Positions 32,139-46,437 of a DNA stretch of 64,000 nucleotides are shown here, one piece after another. The position numbers and the translations under genes were made by a program. The DNA is from Sophora flavescens. Its lineage: Eukaryota; Streptophyta; Magnoliopsida; Fabales; Fabaceae. Numbering within the stretch: the stretch's first letter is position 1; the number at the start of each line of letters is the position of its first letter. Under the pieces are notes generated by a model, which was given only the letters and a program-made list of their open reading frames with translations, did no database searches and was not told the origin of the DNA. Where the stretch lies: positions 36,111,652-36,175,651 of the forward strand of contig CM061070.1 in the NCBI GenBank assembly GCA_030762895.1, given 5' to 3'.

Positions 32139-33570
32139 AAAATTGTAGGGAACTAGTTGTAGTTTTGTCGTGTCTTGTTTTTTTTCCTTTTCTTTTAATA
32201 AAGCTCCTGAATAATTTGAGAAGCTCAGGAGTTGTGTTGAGTCTTTTGCTGGCAAGTTTGATGGATTTTGATTGATTTTGCACAGATTGATTGCATGATT
32301 TATGTGATGATTCCCCCTAGGCTGAATTTTTTTTTTTTTTGAAAAGTGATTCCCATGTGATTGAAAACTGAACTTTGAGATTTTGTTATGATGGCATGAT
32401 TTATGATAAGTTTGGGGTGATGGGAAACACACGCTAGGGATAGAATCTCAATCAAACAATTTGCATGAATGTCCAGGTGAGGTTTTGAGCCTCCAACATG
32501 TTTTTGACTGTGAGAATCACTTTCAAGTTGCACTTTCCTGAATTTGCTTGAATCTCTTTATGGTTTGCATGATTATGTGTTTGCTTCAAATGATTTAGGC
32601 ATTTTCTTTGTAAATAACTACTTAGCCTAAAAATAACCACCCTTAATGCATGTTCCTTAGTTAGCCCCATTGAGCCTGATTAGCTTGTTAATTCTTGATG
32701 ACCTGATGTTATGAGCCTAAAATCTGAAAAACCATGTTAACCCGATCTTAGGATTAGGAGAGCATGGAATCTTAGAAAGAGAAGGGTTGCAAGAACTAAG
32801 TTTGGGGTGGCTACAAGGTGTAATGTGTTGTTTGGGATTAAGAAAAAGAAAAGAATACAATAAAAAGGTTGGAGCCAAAGGCTTTAAAAAAAAAGGGGGG
32901 GGGGGCAAAGCAAAGTGTAAAAATGAAAAAAGAAAATATATATATATATATATATATATAAGTATTAGAAAAAAAAGGCTGTAGTCACCCAAGGCAAAAA
33001 GATGAAAGAGAAATTTAACTTGAGTGGAATTTCAATGTTTTGAAGTGTTTCATGCTCTCTTAGTTCCTAGGGTCTTCAGCCTAGTACCTTTGTATATCCT
33101 ACCCTTAGCCAGGCCCCATTACAACCCATAAAAGACCTTTTGATGTTGCTTGCATGTTTTCTGTGGGAAGCATTCGGAGATGAAAATCAAATTTATGGGA
33201 AGTGTTCTTGAAAAATGAAATTGAGTGCAATGTTGATAGCCTGACACAAACTGAGCGATTGAGTGAACACTAAATGCCCTTGTGAGGAAGGCAGTTGTTT
33301 GAAATTGGTGATCTCCCTCTTGTGTGTGACTTGGATCCCCTGCTTAGATTGATGATTGTTTGAATGATGAAATTCTCAATTGTTTAGAATGAATGATTGT
33401 GGGGATTGCTTTGCTTGAAAGGGGGGGACATTGAAGAAAACTGTTTTGATGAAACTGCTTGAATTTGTGCAAGGTTGATTGAATCTTTTAAGCTTGCCAG
33501 GTCTTGCGTCTTTTTGATTTTTGAGTCTTAGTTTGCTTGGGGACAAGCAAAGTTTAAGTTTGGGGTATTT
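32139..33570 (+). other. Internal region of element B, non-coding
   Basis: Only ~1.4 kb and without any gag or pol remnant. It carries the AGGCCCCATTACAACC sentence (33113), an (AT)n run at 32937-32960, an A/G run at 32886-32904 and the PPT AAGTTTGGGGTATTT just before 33571. The architecture of a large-deletion or LARD-type derivative. Confidence 0.6.
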
Positions 33571-34722
33571 TGATAAGCCTCTGGCTCATCTAGTTTTATG
33601 GCTAGTATGACCAGGGTTTTGTGCAAATTATATCCTATTTTCACCCAAATTAGATTAGATTGTCCTCAAGCAAGGTTTTGAGTCTCTAAAGTAGTTTTAG
33701 GTTAGTTTAGCCAATTTTGAGTCAAATAATGCACTTATAGCTGTGTCTTTGTTTTCAGGTTAAGTTGGAAGTCAAGAGAATAAAGAAACAGGGGATTCGC
33801 CTCGCGAGAGTATTCTCGCCTCGCGAACCTGAAAGCCAGCAGAACAGTGAAAATGTCATCCTCCCTGGTTCGCCCCGCGACTACTCTTCTCGCCTCGCGA
33901 CCCTGAAGGCTGACTGTTCCAGGAAAATGCAAGGTTTCTGTGTCGCCTCGCGAACACTTGACTCGCCTCGCGAGTAATCCAACCCTGGAAGACCAGAAGC
34001 TATCACGGTTTAACCATGCTGAAGGTCACGGCTGTGACAGTTGGAATTTGAAGAGTCTCGCCTCGCGAGTAGTCCTTCGCCCCGCGATAAGACCAAACGT
34101 TGCTGACTTTTCACAATATTCGCCTCGCGAAGGTGTGCTCGCCTCGCGAGTGGACTTAATTTCTGAAAAGTATAAATTGCTGTTCTGAACAACTTGGAAG
34201 AACTTTTGCTTCTCCATAGTTTTACATATTTTTCTGTGTATTTCGTTATTGTCATGGAGAACTAATTTCTTAGATTAATCTACTGTATGAGAATTCCATA
34301 TACTTGAGGTTTTGTAATTCCTACTTTACTTGCTTTTCCCTTTTCAATACCATATTATACATTTCTGTTTGTTATTTCAGGTGTGTATAGTGTTGTATTG
34401 ATTCGTTTCAGTGATGTTATGTTCCTATACTTAATCGCGTTTGTTATTTCGCGTGTGTTCATTCATGTTCGTTAGTTCATGAGGGCTTAACCCCGTTTGT
34501 TATTTCGGGAATAGGAACATATATCCGTAGTAGCGATTTCGTTGTTAATTGTTGCTACAACTGAAAGGGGATTAGAATCTTCTTAGGGCTTGGAATTACA
34601 TGAACCGATGATAGTTGGAAATTCAAGAACAGTAGATTAATCGTATTTTGCTACTTGATAATCTCTTTGAATTGCCTTGTTTTCATTGCTTTATTTTCTT
34701 TGATTGCATCCAATCCAAACCC
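33571..34722 (+). mobile_element. 3' LTR of element B, 3'-truncated
   Basis: Nearly identical to 30854-32005, including the six-pair array. It breaks off at CCAATCCAAACCC, where it joins a duplicated piece of internal region (34743-35089 repeats about 32605-32935). Confidence 0.75.
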
Positions 34723-35127
34723 AATGCAAAAAGATGAAAGAGAAAAGAACTACTTAGCCTTTGTAAATAACTACTTAGCCTAAAAATAACCACCCTTAAT
34801 GCATGTTCCTTAGTTAGCCCCATTGAGCCTGATTAGCTTGTCAATTCTTGATGACCTGATGTTATGAGCCTAAAATCTGAAAAACCATGTTAACCCGATC
34901 TTAGGATTAGGAGAGCATGGAATCTTAGAAAGAGAAGGGTTGCAAGAACTAAGTTTGGGGTGGCTACAAGGTGTAATGTGTTGTTTGGGATTGAGAAAAA
35001 GAAAAGAATACAATAAAAAGGTTGGAGCCAAAGGCTTAAAAAGGAAGAGGGGGAAAGCAAAGTGTAAATATATTCTTTTCTCTTTCATCTTTTTGCCTTG
35101 GGTGACTACAGCTTTTTTTTCCTAATA

Positions 35128-35164
<37 letters not shown>

Positions 35165-35998
35165 TTTTCTCTTTCATCTTTTTGCCTTGGGTTTGGATTG
35201 GATGCAATCAAAGAAAATAAAGCAATGAAAACAAGGCAATTCAAAGAGATTATCAAGTAGCAAAATACGATTAATCTACTGTTCTTGAATTTTCAACTAT
35301 CATCGGTTCATGTAATTCCAAGCCCTAAGCAGATTCTAATCCCCTTTCAGTTGTAGCAACAATTAACAACGAAATCGCTACTACGGATATATGTTCCTAT
35401 TCCCGAAATAACAAACGGGGTTAAGCCCTCATGAACTAACGAACATGAATGAACACACGCGAAATAACAAACGCGATTAAGTATAGGAACATAACATCAC
35501 TGAAACGAATCAATACAACACTATACACTCTTGAAATAACAAACAAAAATGTATAATATGGTATTGAAAAGGGAAAAGCAAGTAAAGTAGGAATTACAAA
35601 ACCTCAAGTATATGGAATTCTCATACAGTAGATTAATCTAAGAAATTAGTTCTCCATGACAATAACGAAATACACAGAAAAATATGTAAAACTATGGAGA
35701 AGCAAAAGTTCTTCCAAGTTGTTCAGAACAGCAATTTATACTTTTCAGAAATTAAGTCCACTCGCGAGGCGAGCACACCTTCGCGAGGCGAATATTGTGA
35801 AAAGTCAGCAACATTTGGTCTTATCGTGGGGCGAAGGACTACTCGCGAGGCGAGACTCTTCAAATTCCAACTGTCACAGCCGTGACCTTCAACATGGTTA
35901 AACCGTGATAGCTTCTGGTCTTCCAGGGTTGGATTACTCGCGAGGCGAGTCAAGTGTTCGCGAGGCGACACAGAAACCTTGCATTTTCCTGGAACAGT
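33913..35998. repeat. Large inverted repeat made from the element B LTR
   Basis: The left arm 33913-34747 and right arm 35162-35998 are near-identical reverse complements (~835 bp each), from ACTGTTCCAGG to the AAAAGATGAAAGAGAAAAG end. The ~415-bp centre holds the duplicated internal segment, an inverted copy of 32931-33007 at about 35070-35150, and an (AT)n run at 35131-35160. The right arm is cut by the LTR at 35999. Confidence 0.85.
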
Positions 35999-38900
35999 TG
36001 TAACGCCCCCCCCCCCCTTGGGGCATTACTTACGTAACACATGCGGAATTTAAATTAAAAGATAATTTGCTGGTGCTTTCGGAAAATAATTTATATAAGT
36101 ATATAAGTGTCTGAAATTGGGTATAAAAATTTTGTCACGACTCCTAAGCCTTGATTGACACACAGTCTTACTATCATAGTATGGCAATCCTATTTAATTT
36201 AAAGAATATACTTGAATAAAAGCTAGTATTTTACGAAAATTTCGACAGAGTCTCCTCTGTAATTCGGACATCCCAGGTAAAGGAACACCTGCTAAAATAA
36301 TTACATTTTCACTCCAGAATTTCAGTTACACCAAATCCAACCAGACAGCAATATATATAAAAATAACAGTCATAACCATAAGCTTTACAAGACCAAAAGG
36401 AAAAGTTTAAGTTTTCTTTCAAAATAACGCTCTCCGAGCCATAAACATTTCATTTTAAAGTAAAGGCTCTCTGAGCCATACTCGTACATACTTATCAAAA
36501 TAATCTAAGTCTCAAACCCTAAGTTGGTCATTCTAAAAGTTATTCCTGAGAAGAACTCACGTGATCGTTCCACAACCAAATACTTCGTCAAGCAACTAGA
36601 TCTAAGTCTCTGAGTGACTTAGGAAGACTCCTCTGCACATCTGTACTAAAATACCCAAGGTACGATAGCAAACCAGAAGAAACCTGATATGTTTGTAAGG
36701 GTGAGATACCGACAAATGGATATATCACACAACAACCATATACATGATACATACATCACATAATCATATAAGCAGTTAAATCATGCATATACATAACATA
36801 ACAGTGTTATATCAAAGGGTCTCAAACCCGCACAGACAATCTTTTGAAAATATGCATGACACTTCAATATCAGGCTCTATCCTAATCTCATGAGATCACA
36901 ACACCATGTTATCACTGTAGAAGATAGAGTTGGTCAAGCTCTGCCCACCGGGCTGTTGCCACCGCATCCTGATGCACCAGGCCTCTTGGTCAGACAACGC
37001 CACATGCCCTTAACGAAACAGCTAGCAATGTGACTGACTCTCAGATACCCCATGTGTATCCTCAATAACAAAGGCTCGTTTGCTAGGGGAAATGCATATG
37101 AATAAAAACTTTCCTTTTAAGGTTTTTCTTTGTGTAAATATTTCACTGTCAAAGCTCAAAGCTAATGACTTAACATTATTTCCCCATCACTTGAAAACTT
37201 AGAAACATAGGACACACAGTCCGAATGCTCAATCCCAACACCTAGACCGTGGCCGCAGTCAAGGTTTGTGGTAATGGAAATCAATATACTTTTAGTCATG
37301 TTTTACTTATCATGCTAAGGACAATAGCCCACAACAACGGAAATCAGAACGAACTGTCCTCGATTCCGCGAATTGGACTCTCAGTCCATAACATTATAAC
37401 CAGGACTCGTAGTCCCGAATTAACACTGATTCAAGATCACGTGCGTATCACTGAATACTAGAGGCGACGTCTCGCGTACTAGATTCTCTTTCTTAAGTAC
37501 TTATTTTTCGTTCAGTGAAAAACAAATTCAAAACCGTATCCTCGATAACCTATCCAGGTTATCGGAAAGTTTCTAAAATATTTAGGAAAACCTTTTCTTT
37601 GAAAATCTTTTATAAAGCATCTTTGAAATTCTTTTATCTTTGAAATATTTCCCCCAATAGGATAATTGCCAAATAATCTTGAAAGTTTTCACTTGAAGAC
37701 ACATAGTTCGAAAAGGATTTTTCTTTTGTATAACAATAGTACACCAAAATCATTTCAACATTTAAAACAAATATTTTAAGTTTAAAGAGCTTTTGGAAAA
37801 GAACACCAATCCCTTCATCTTCAAAGCTTATTAAGGTTTTTAATCCTTATTATGGTTGAGCACAGACGAACGTCTGGCTTAGCAAACTTTCAATCAACAA
37901 CAGTATATATCATCAGTGCAATGCTAATATCACAGTTGAAAGCAGTTCATCACATATATGCATTTTATCATTTAGAACAAGTACAGTTCAACATCAGATA
38001 ATAGCACAACAGTTCAAGTACATAAGATAATCAAGTAAGCTCAATCAACATATAACTATCCAGTTAAACACTTACACACATGCATACAGTTATTGAATAT
38101 CCCTAGGCAAACTCCCCTTACCTTTGAAGACAAGTAAAGGATCCTCGTCTTAATGCTCACGTTAGCTCCAAGAGTGTAACTATCTATTCCATCAAGCAAG
38201 CATAGCCATGTCAAACGTCTCAGAGAGGAAATCCAACAACGCGCAACAACCAAAAATCAAGAAATCAATTTCACATGATCAAACACACATTCTAACTTTA
38301 TCTAAACACTTAATCTAATTACCAAACAAGGTTATTTTTAAAGAAAATTATGTTTGAAGCTCACGCTTCCTAATACCCTTTTAGAAAACTTTGTTTTGAT
38401 TAAAAGATCTTGAAAAAGAACTTTGGAAATCATCCATTAAGAGTCCTAATTACACTAAATCATAATTAATTTCACAAAAACATACCCAAATTCAAATAAA
38501 ATTAAATTGGGGGTTTAGGGCTCCTTTTTAAAATTTAGGGAAAACTCAGAATAATGAAATTGGTTTAGGGAAACACAAACTCACAGTCCCAATCTCATAA
38601 AACAACCTTAAATTTCAAAGTTAAAATCTGAAATCAAAGGGTTAGGGTTTCAAAAATCAGATTTTGGGGGTTTTGAATCTGAGACATAAGAGAAGGTTTT
38701 GACTCACCCAAGCTTAGAGACAACTTGAAGGTGGTGCTGTGGTGCTCCTCACGGCGGCGGACGCGATTTCCGGCGAGGTGGCAGTGGAGGTTCTACAGTG
38801 AACAAAAGCAACAGAGTTGAAAGAAAGCATAAAAGAAAGGAGAGAAGCTTAACCAACAAGTGGGGTTCGAAACCACCATGGAAGGTGGCTGATCGGACTT

Positions 38901-39664
38901 ACCACGGCGGAGAGACGCTCGCGCGACGGCGGACCGAACGTATGGGTCGCGCGGCTGTCGCGACTGTCACGGCTGTGCTGAGGTGGTGGTCGCGCGACTC
39001 CGGGTGGCGTGCAGGGATGGTGCCGATCTGAACAAAGCAAGGAAGAGGGAGGAGAAAGATGAAGTAAGGAGGAAGAAGAAAAAGAAAGAAGAAAGAAAGA
39101 AAGGAGAAGAATCAGAGAAGAAAAGGGAGAAAGAGAGAGAACGTCGAGAAAGAGAGAGAGAAAAGTGAGAAAGTTTAGTTTTTAAACTAATTATCTAGTG
39201 ATAGGTACAAAATGAGTGATAAATATTAGGCCTAAAATAAACATGTTTTTACTTTTTAGAATCTAAAAATAAAGATTGATAAAGATATAATTTCGAAATT
39301 CAAATTAGAGTAAAGATTAATAGTTGAACTGATCCACTAAGAAAATACTCAGTCCAAAATTTAATCTCCGATGAAGGTCAAACCAAAATATTTTTAACTC
39401 TAAAATTAAATAGGATGAGAATATGAAAATGATTTTCTATTAATCATATTATGAAAAATATTTTTCTGTACTGGTATATTAGTGACAATAACGTAATTAT
39501 TGTCTAGTAAGCGTGCATTCACTGAATTGAGTCAGTGCTAACGCACCCAATAAAATAATTTGAAGAGAGTAATTTAATTACTCAAACTAAACCACATAAC
39601 ATAATAAATTTAAACATCCAAATAAAATAATTAATCATAGGTGTAAAAAAACTAGGGTGTTACA
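35999..39664 (-). mobile_element. 3' LTR of a minus-strand chromovirus-type element (3.7 kb)
   Basis: Plus-strand ends TGTAACGCC and GGTGTTACA. On the right it is followed by TTACTACCCCTCTTAA, which on the minus strand is the PPT TTAAGAGGGGTAGTAA, so this is the 3' LTR of an element running leftwards. Homologous to 42341-45628 and to the solo LTR 55209-59260. The small frames (e.g. 37249-37461) recur in the other copies and are LTR sequence, not genes. A 13-C run lies at 36006. Confidence 0.8.
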
Positions 39665-42340
39665 TTACTACCCCTCTTAAAAAAATTTCGTCCTCAAAAT
39701 TTTGTAGCTCAAAACTACATAGGATTTTGTAATCACACCTTAACCCTAAAATCTTACTTGTTATTCTCATCGCTTCATTCCTTTTATCTATAACTTTATA
39801 ACAAGATCGATTCTTATACCATTTCATTCATCCTCGAGATTTTTCACTACCGCATTATCCCCACTACCTTCGATATTTCATCTTAGTCTATTACACTTTC
39901 AAGAACAAAGTCAATGCTTAATCTCTTCATTTAAATTTCTCAATACAAATCCATTAGGAAAAACTTTCTCCAATATCTAACTTTCACAGCTAACACCAAA
40001 ACCAACACTAACTTTACATAACATCAATTAACCTTCTACTCAAGAGATGCAATCATAGTCTTAGTCCATTTAGGCTTAGTCTACTCTTCTAATCATATCA
40101 AATTAACACTTTTCAAGTCTCCAATCAAAACGTCGTAACATTCCTGAGTTGCACATGATATACTTTGTGCCAAAAACCTAAGAAATTCAATCTCATTAAA
40201 ATTGAATCTTACCACATCCAACATAGTCCATTCTCTTCTTAATTCCTCTCGAATCTTTTACCTACTTCGATTTCATATCCTTCATTTGCCCCTCATTTTC
40301 AATTTGGTTCTCAAGCCCCATTAGTATCCCTAGTTTAAGAAATTTCCTATGCACCTTTACTCTATTGTCCAAGGAAAATACACAACTCCTAACAATTCCT
40401 CCATCTGAAGACATAGCTCTATCACTTATGCAAGGAAGTGCCTGTATCATATCTGCCCTTATCTTATATATCTGCAGTCGATAAAAGAGATTATAAAATA
40501 GAGTTTCTCTAAGGCCATTACCCCTAAGAGTTGCACCAAAACAAAGCCAAGAAATCTAGGTGGACACTCCCCAATGGCAATCTTGAATTTAAAATGTCCA
40601 GTTTCTACTATGGATCATCAACCACATATTTACCAGAATAAGTCCTCAAAGATTATAAACATTTCGCCAAAGTTTACCACACTCGAAAGACATAATCAAA
40701 ACTTCTTCAACACCTTATCCTCACAGCGAATATCAAGTTCAACACTAACTTTACTCTACTACAGATATTAACTTTCAACCCAAAGCATACAATTGTAGTC
40801 TTAGTTTCCTTTGAACTTATTCCACCACTCCAAATTATATCATAGTCGTTCATTTCAATCTTAAAGAATACGATTACATTTCTCCATGCAACTACAACCA
40901 AAGGGAATCACTTCAGATTGAATTATCCAAAATCATAATTCTTAAACTTTTCTAACAACTTAGTTTCACTCAAGAACTCCTCTTTACTACGTCCGTTCAG
41001 CTTAAGGAAAACTACCATATATTTTTCCGTTAATCCTCGGACTCAATAAGTCAACATTAACCATAAACATTGATCACTACTCTAAATTCCTTTAATGATA
41101 TATCTGCCTCGATCATGATAAGATCCATTGTACTCATCTCACTCAATAATGTTGAATTTAAGGGTTCTCATAATACTATTCACATCTATACATTAACAAA
41201 GCTCCTATCAATTCTGGTTTATCCTACCATAGAGATGACAAAAACTTAGGTACCACACTATCTCCCAACTAACCCGCTAAGGATAGGTCATCTCATTACT
41301 TATCCATCCCGCTGAGGATGATCAGTTGGACTTAGCATCAACTTAGTCCTCAACACTTAAAGTAAACTTAACCGACACACGTTGATAAACTTCCGTTTTT
41401 CATCTGAAACAACACTTAAAGATACTCCATGAAGTCTGAACAATCCTTTGATACATTATTCGGTTCACTAATTCTGCTTGTGGATCTTAACTCGTAAGAA
41501 GATGTAAACTTCACCATTCGATCAACGATCACTTGAATTCAAATAAGACTCATGCAGGTCTTCAGAAAACTCATAACAAAGATTGAAGGAATGCCAACAC
41601 CTCAACAAGGAAAGTCTCAATTGTACATCTTGATGTGGAGATATCCATCTCATGACTGATGAGATAGGTCACGCATCGACAACATTTGGAAAATACATAG
41701 AATTAAGATGATCAATGACAACAAGCACTTTCGAACAACAATAAGACATGACCTCAGTGATTATAAAAGAATTTCTCAAGAAAAGAAAATTTTTCTTGAT
41801 TTCACTTTCACATAAGCATAGAAATAATTTCATTAATAGAAGGACACAGGAATATCCAGTACGGAAAAAGATCATTCCATCAGGTTCGTGGGTGTAAAAA
41901 TGCATGATCAATACACATTTACAAACATGAATCTAATAAAGTTCATTCTTCCACAAGAATCTTCCAACGGATTCAAAGAATCAAGGTGTGAATTTACAAA
42001 ATGATGACTTTCACCTCTATCAAAAATAGAAGTGACGAAACTGAGTTTCTCCAAGAAAGTTCTGCTATCACGAAATTATTTGTGTTATAACTCAAGAAAT
42101 AGTCATAACCACTTCTCTCAACAAAATGTGAAAGTATCCATACCAATCGATCCCTTTAAACCAATTCACTCAAATGTCTAATACATCGAGGATCATTTGG
42201 AAGTGTGAGTACGACTTCTCACAACAAGGAAATGAATAACTGGAAATTTATGAATCAGCATAACTAATTCATGAGTCCTGACAGATTTCAAATTAAAGTC
42301 AGAAAATACTTGTTCATATAAGTATATAAGTGTATACTTA
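39665..42340 (-). other. Internal region without recognisable genes
   Basis: 2.7 kb between two LTR copies. After the PPT and the TTTGAGGACGAAATTTTT word (both usual at the end of chromovirus internal regions) I find no gag, protease, RT or integrase motif in any frame, and no PBS near 42340. Either a LARD-like non-coding interior or sequence too decayed to read. Confidence 0.5.
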
Positions 42341-45300
42341 TATAACACATGAGGGCATTACTTAAGTAACACATGCGGAATTTAAATTAAAAGATAATTT
42401 GCTGATGCTTTCGGAAAATAATTTATATAAGTATATAAGTGTCTGAAATTGGGTATAAAATTTCGTCACGACTCCTAAGCCTTGATTGGCACACAGTCTT
42501 ACTATCATAGTATGGCAAGCCTATTTAATTTAAAGAATATACTTGAATAAAAGCTAGTATTTTACGAAAATTTCGACAGAGTCTCCTCTGTAATTCGGAC
42601 ATCCCAGATAAAATAACACCTGTTAAAATAATTACATTTTCACTTCGGAATTCCAGTTACACCAAATTCAACCAGGCATCAATACATAAGAATAATAGTT
42701 ATAGCCATAAGCTTTACAAGACCAAAAGAAATAGCTTAGATTTTCATTCAAAAGATATGCTCTCCGAGCTATAGACATTCCATTTTAAAATAAAGGCTCT
42801 CTGAGCCAAACTCATACATACTATCCAAAATAATCTAAGTCTCAACCCTAAGCTGGTCGTTCTAAAAAGTTATTCCTGAGAAGAACTCACGTGATCGTTC
42901 CACAATCAAATACTTCATCAAGCAACTAGATCTAAGTCTCCGAGTGACTTAGGAAGACTCCTCTGCACATCTGTACTAAAATACCCAAGGTACAATAGCA
43001 AACCAGAAGAAACCTGATATGTTTGTAAGGGTGAGATACCGACAAATGGATATATCACACAACAACCATATACATGATACATACATCACGTAATCATATA
43101 AGCAGTTAAATCATGCATATACATAACATAACAGTATTATATCAAATGGGTCCTCAAGCCCGTACAATCAGTTTTCGAAAATGTGCATGACACTTCAATA
43201 TCAGGCTCTATCCTAATCTCATGAGATCACAACACCATGTTATCACTGGAGAAGATAGAGTTGGTCAAGCTCTGCCCACCGGGCTGTTGCCACCGCATCC
43301 TGATGCACCAGGCCTCTTGGTCAGACAACGCCACATGCCCTTAACGAAACAGCTAGCAATGTGACTGACTCTCAGATACCCCATGGGTATCCTCAATAAG
43401 CAAAGGCACGTCTGCCAGGGGTATGCATATGAATAAAAACTTTCCTTTTAAGGTTTGTCTTTGTGTAAATATTTCACTGTCAAAGCTCAAAGCTAATGAC
43501 TTAACATTATTTCCCCATCACTTGAAAACTTAGAAACATAGGACAAATGCTCAATCCCAACACCTAGACCGTGGCCGCAGTCAAGGTTTGTGGTAATGGA
43601 AATCAATATACTTTTAGTCATGTTTTACTTATCATGCTAAGGACAATAGCCCACAACAACGGAAATCAGAACGAACTGTCCTCGATTCCGCGAATTGGAC
43701 TTGAAGTCCATAACATTACGAATAGGACTTTACGGTCCCGAATTAACACTGATCCAAGATCACGTGCTAAGCATGGAAAACTAGAGGCGACGTCTCACGT
43801 CTAGATTCCTATTCTTTTAGTACTTATCTTTCATTTGACGAAAACAGTTTTCGAAATCGAAAGCCTCGATAACCTATGCTGGCTATCGGAAAGTTTCTAA
43901 ATCATTTGGGAGAAAACCTTTTCTTTTGAAAATCCTTTATAAAACGTTTTTGAAACACTTTTAACTTTGAAAATCCCCAATAGGATATTGTAAAATATTT
44001 TCGAAAGTTTTCACTTAAAACACATAGTTCGAAAAGGGTTTTTCTCTTGCATTCTAGAAATCACTAAAGCTATATTGTCACATAAAACAAGTACTTTTAA
44101 ACATTCAAGCTTTTTGGAAAAGAACACCCATCCTTTCATCTTCAAAGCTTATTAAGGTTCTTATCCTTATTAATGATTGAGCACAGACACACGTCCGGCT
44201 TAGCAAACTTCAAACAACAACAGCAGTATGTACACATATATATATTCACAGTTCAATGCCAATATCACAGTTATACATCTCAACATATATAACGATACAG
44301 TTCAACTTCATATAATAGCATAACATTTCAGATAATCCAGTAACTCAATAACAGTCAAGTAAACAATTAATCAAATACACACATGCATACAGTTATTGAA
44401 TATCCCTAGGCAAACTCCCCTTACCTTTGAAGACAAGTAAAGGATCCTCGTCTTAATACTCACATTAGCTCCAAGAGTGTAACTATCTACTCCATCAAGC
44501 AAGCATAGCCATGTCAAACGTCTCAGAGAGGAAATGCAACAACGCGCAACAACCAAAAATCGAGAAATCAATTTCACATGATCAAACACACATTCTAACT
44601 TGATCTAAACACTTAATCTAATTACCAAACAAGGTTATTTTTAAAGAAAAACATGTTTGAAGCTCACGCTTCCCAATACCCTTTAAGGAAACTTTGTTTT
44701 GATTAAAAGATCGTGAAAAAGAACTTTGGAAATCATCCATTTAGAGTCCTAATTGCACTAAATCATAATTAATTTCACAAAAACATACCCAAATTCAAAT
44801 AAAATCAAATTGGGGTTTTAGGGCTCCTTATTAAAATTTAGGGAAAACTAAGAATAATGAAATTGGTTTAGGGAAACACAAATTCACAGTCCTAATTTCA
44901 TAAAACAAGCTTTAATCTTAAGATTAAAATCTGAAATCAGAGGGTTAGGGTTTCAAAATCAATTTGGGGTTTTTTTTTTCCTGAATCTGAGACATATAGA
45001 TGTGATTTCACTTACCCAAGAAAGAAGAAGATGGGGTGGTGGTGGTGTACGACGCGGCGGGCAGAGGGTGACGGAGCTCGCTTTTCGCGGGCAAGCAGCA
45101 AGAAGAACGTTCTTGTAGCAGCCATGACGGACTGTCAGAATGGGCGAACGTCGTCCTCTCCACTCCATGCGGTGGATGACGGTACTCCGAGGCGGCAGGA
45201 CGTGCTCTGATGGCTCTCACGCGATGGCTGAAAACTCACCCATAGCGGAAATCACGACGGTACAATGGAGGAAGAGGTTCGGGAGTGCGATCGTCCTCTC

Positions 45301-45628
45301 CTCAGCATGACCGATGATGGCCCTCGACGGCTGGACGTGGCGGAGGTTCTTGGAGGTGGCTGGACGCGCCTGTGTAAGAGAGAAGGGAAAGGGAAATCTG
45401 AACTATAGAGAGAGAAGGAGAAGACTGAATGAAGAAGAAAAGAAATGGTAAAATAAAGAAAGGAGAAATAGAAACAGAGAGAGAGGTATCGAGTATAAGA
45501 GAGAGAGAAGATAGAAACCTGATTTTAACTTTGTATTAGTAATAGTAGGTACAAAATGAGTAGTAAATATTGAGCCTAAAAATAAATATGTTTTTGGCTT
45601 TTTGATTTAAAAATAATGATTTAAAAAC
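42341..45628 (-). mobile_element. 5' LTR copy, truncated at both ends
   Basis: Follows 36020-39260 closely. The terminal TGTAACGCC is replaced by ATAACACATGAG at 42339-42351, and the outer ~400 bp (the part matching 39265-39664) is missing where the LINE remnant begins. Confidence 0.7.
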
Positions 45629-46437
45629 ATGGGGGGACATAGACCAAAACCCATGAAGAAAATGAAGTTATTTGAATCTATAGCTAGGAAGGCCCCATCT
45701 ATTACAAAAGAAGTCCCCCTAATAAAGTCTGGAATCAAATTCCACCATGAATAACATTTAGAAACTACTCCATGGTTCGCCAATTTATCAGCACAATGAT
45801 TTGCTTCCCTGAACACATGGGAAACTCTGAAATTAAGATTGGATGTCAGCACAATGCAGTTTTTCCAAAGAACTCTAATCTTCCAAGGGACAATGTCAGG
45901 CTTGGAAAAAGCAAGAACCACCAAAGAGGAATCACATTCCAACCAAAGCCTAGACCAACCCTTATAATTAGCAATCCAAACAACAGTCATATCAACCAAA
46001 ATTTTTGCAGAGAATGAGTCTATAGATCAATAGAACTCAGTAAAACAACCTAAGACAGCACCACTCCTATCCCTAAAGATTCATCCACCACCAGTATGGC
46101 CAGTTTTAGCAGCACCATCAGTGTTTGCCTTTATCCAACCACGACGAGGAGGAATCCGATCCACCCTTATTATGCTAGGTGCTTTGCTCAGGTGAGGAGA
46201 TATTCTCAGCAACTTTAAGATATTTGATTCATTCTGAACAGGAAAGGCAGTATGCTTAGAAAGATTACCTGAAATATTGACAGAAGCAGCAACTAAATTG
46301 ATAGCAGCCCTGGTTGAGATGGTTTTGTCTTCAAATTTTAATTTGTTCCTTGCAAACCAGATTATCCAGATGATATTAATGATGGCAGCAAAGATAGTGT
46401 GGAAGATTTGAGATTCTAGGAGGACGTGAGTGTTCAT
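45629..46437 (-). pseudogene. LINE (L1-type) RNase H-domain remnant
   Basis: C-terminal part of a plant non-LTR retrotransposon ORF2, read right to left. Seen: IIWIIWFARNKLKFED (the segment before the RNase H domain), WIKANTDGAAKTGHTGGG with the first catalytic Asp, FRDRSGAVLGCF, WSRLWLECDSSLVVLA with a second Asp, and VSHVFREANHCADKLANHG with the final His/Asp region, then a short tail. The order matches the RVT_3-type RNase H of plant L1 elements. Stops interrupt it at about 46080 and 46037. The reverse transcriptase and endonuclease domains are absent and no poly-A is evident. It lies at the junction between a minus-strand LTR and a plus-strand LTR, so it is a stranded fragment. Confidence 0.8.

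Noticed and set aside
37249..37461. ORF MAAVKVCGNGNQ..., which recurs at 43571-43804
   Set aside because: Its recurrence follows from the two LTR copies; the C-terminus differs by frameshift between them and there is no codon-level conservation.
38983..39168. Lys/Arg/Glu-rich ORF (KKKEERKKGEE) as a nuclear protein
   Set aside because: Translation of a GA-rich LTR segment; the sister LTRs have diverged purine tracts with no shared frame.
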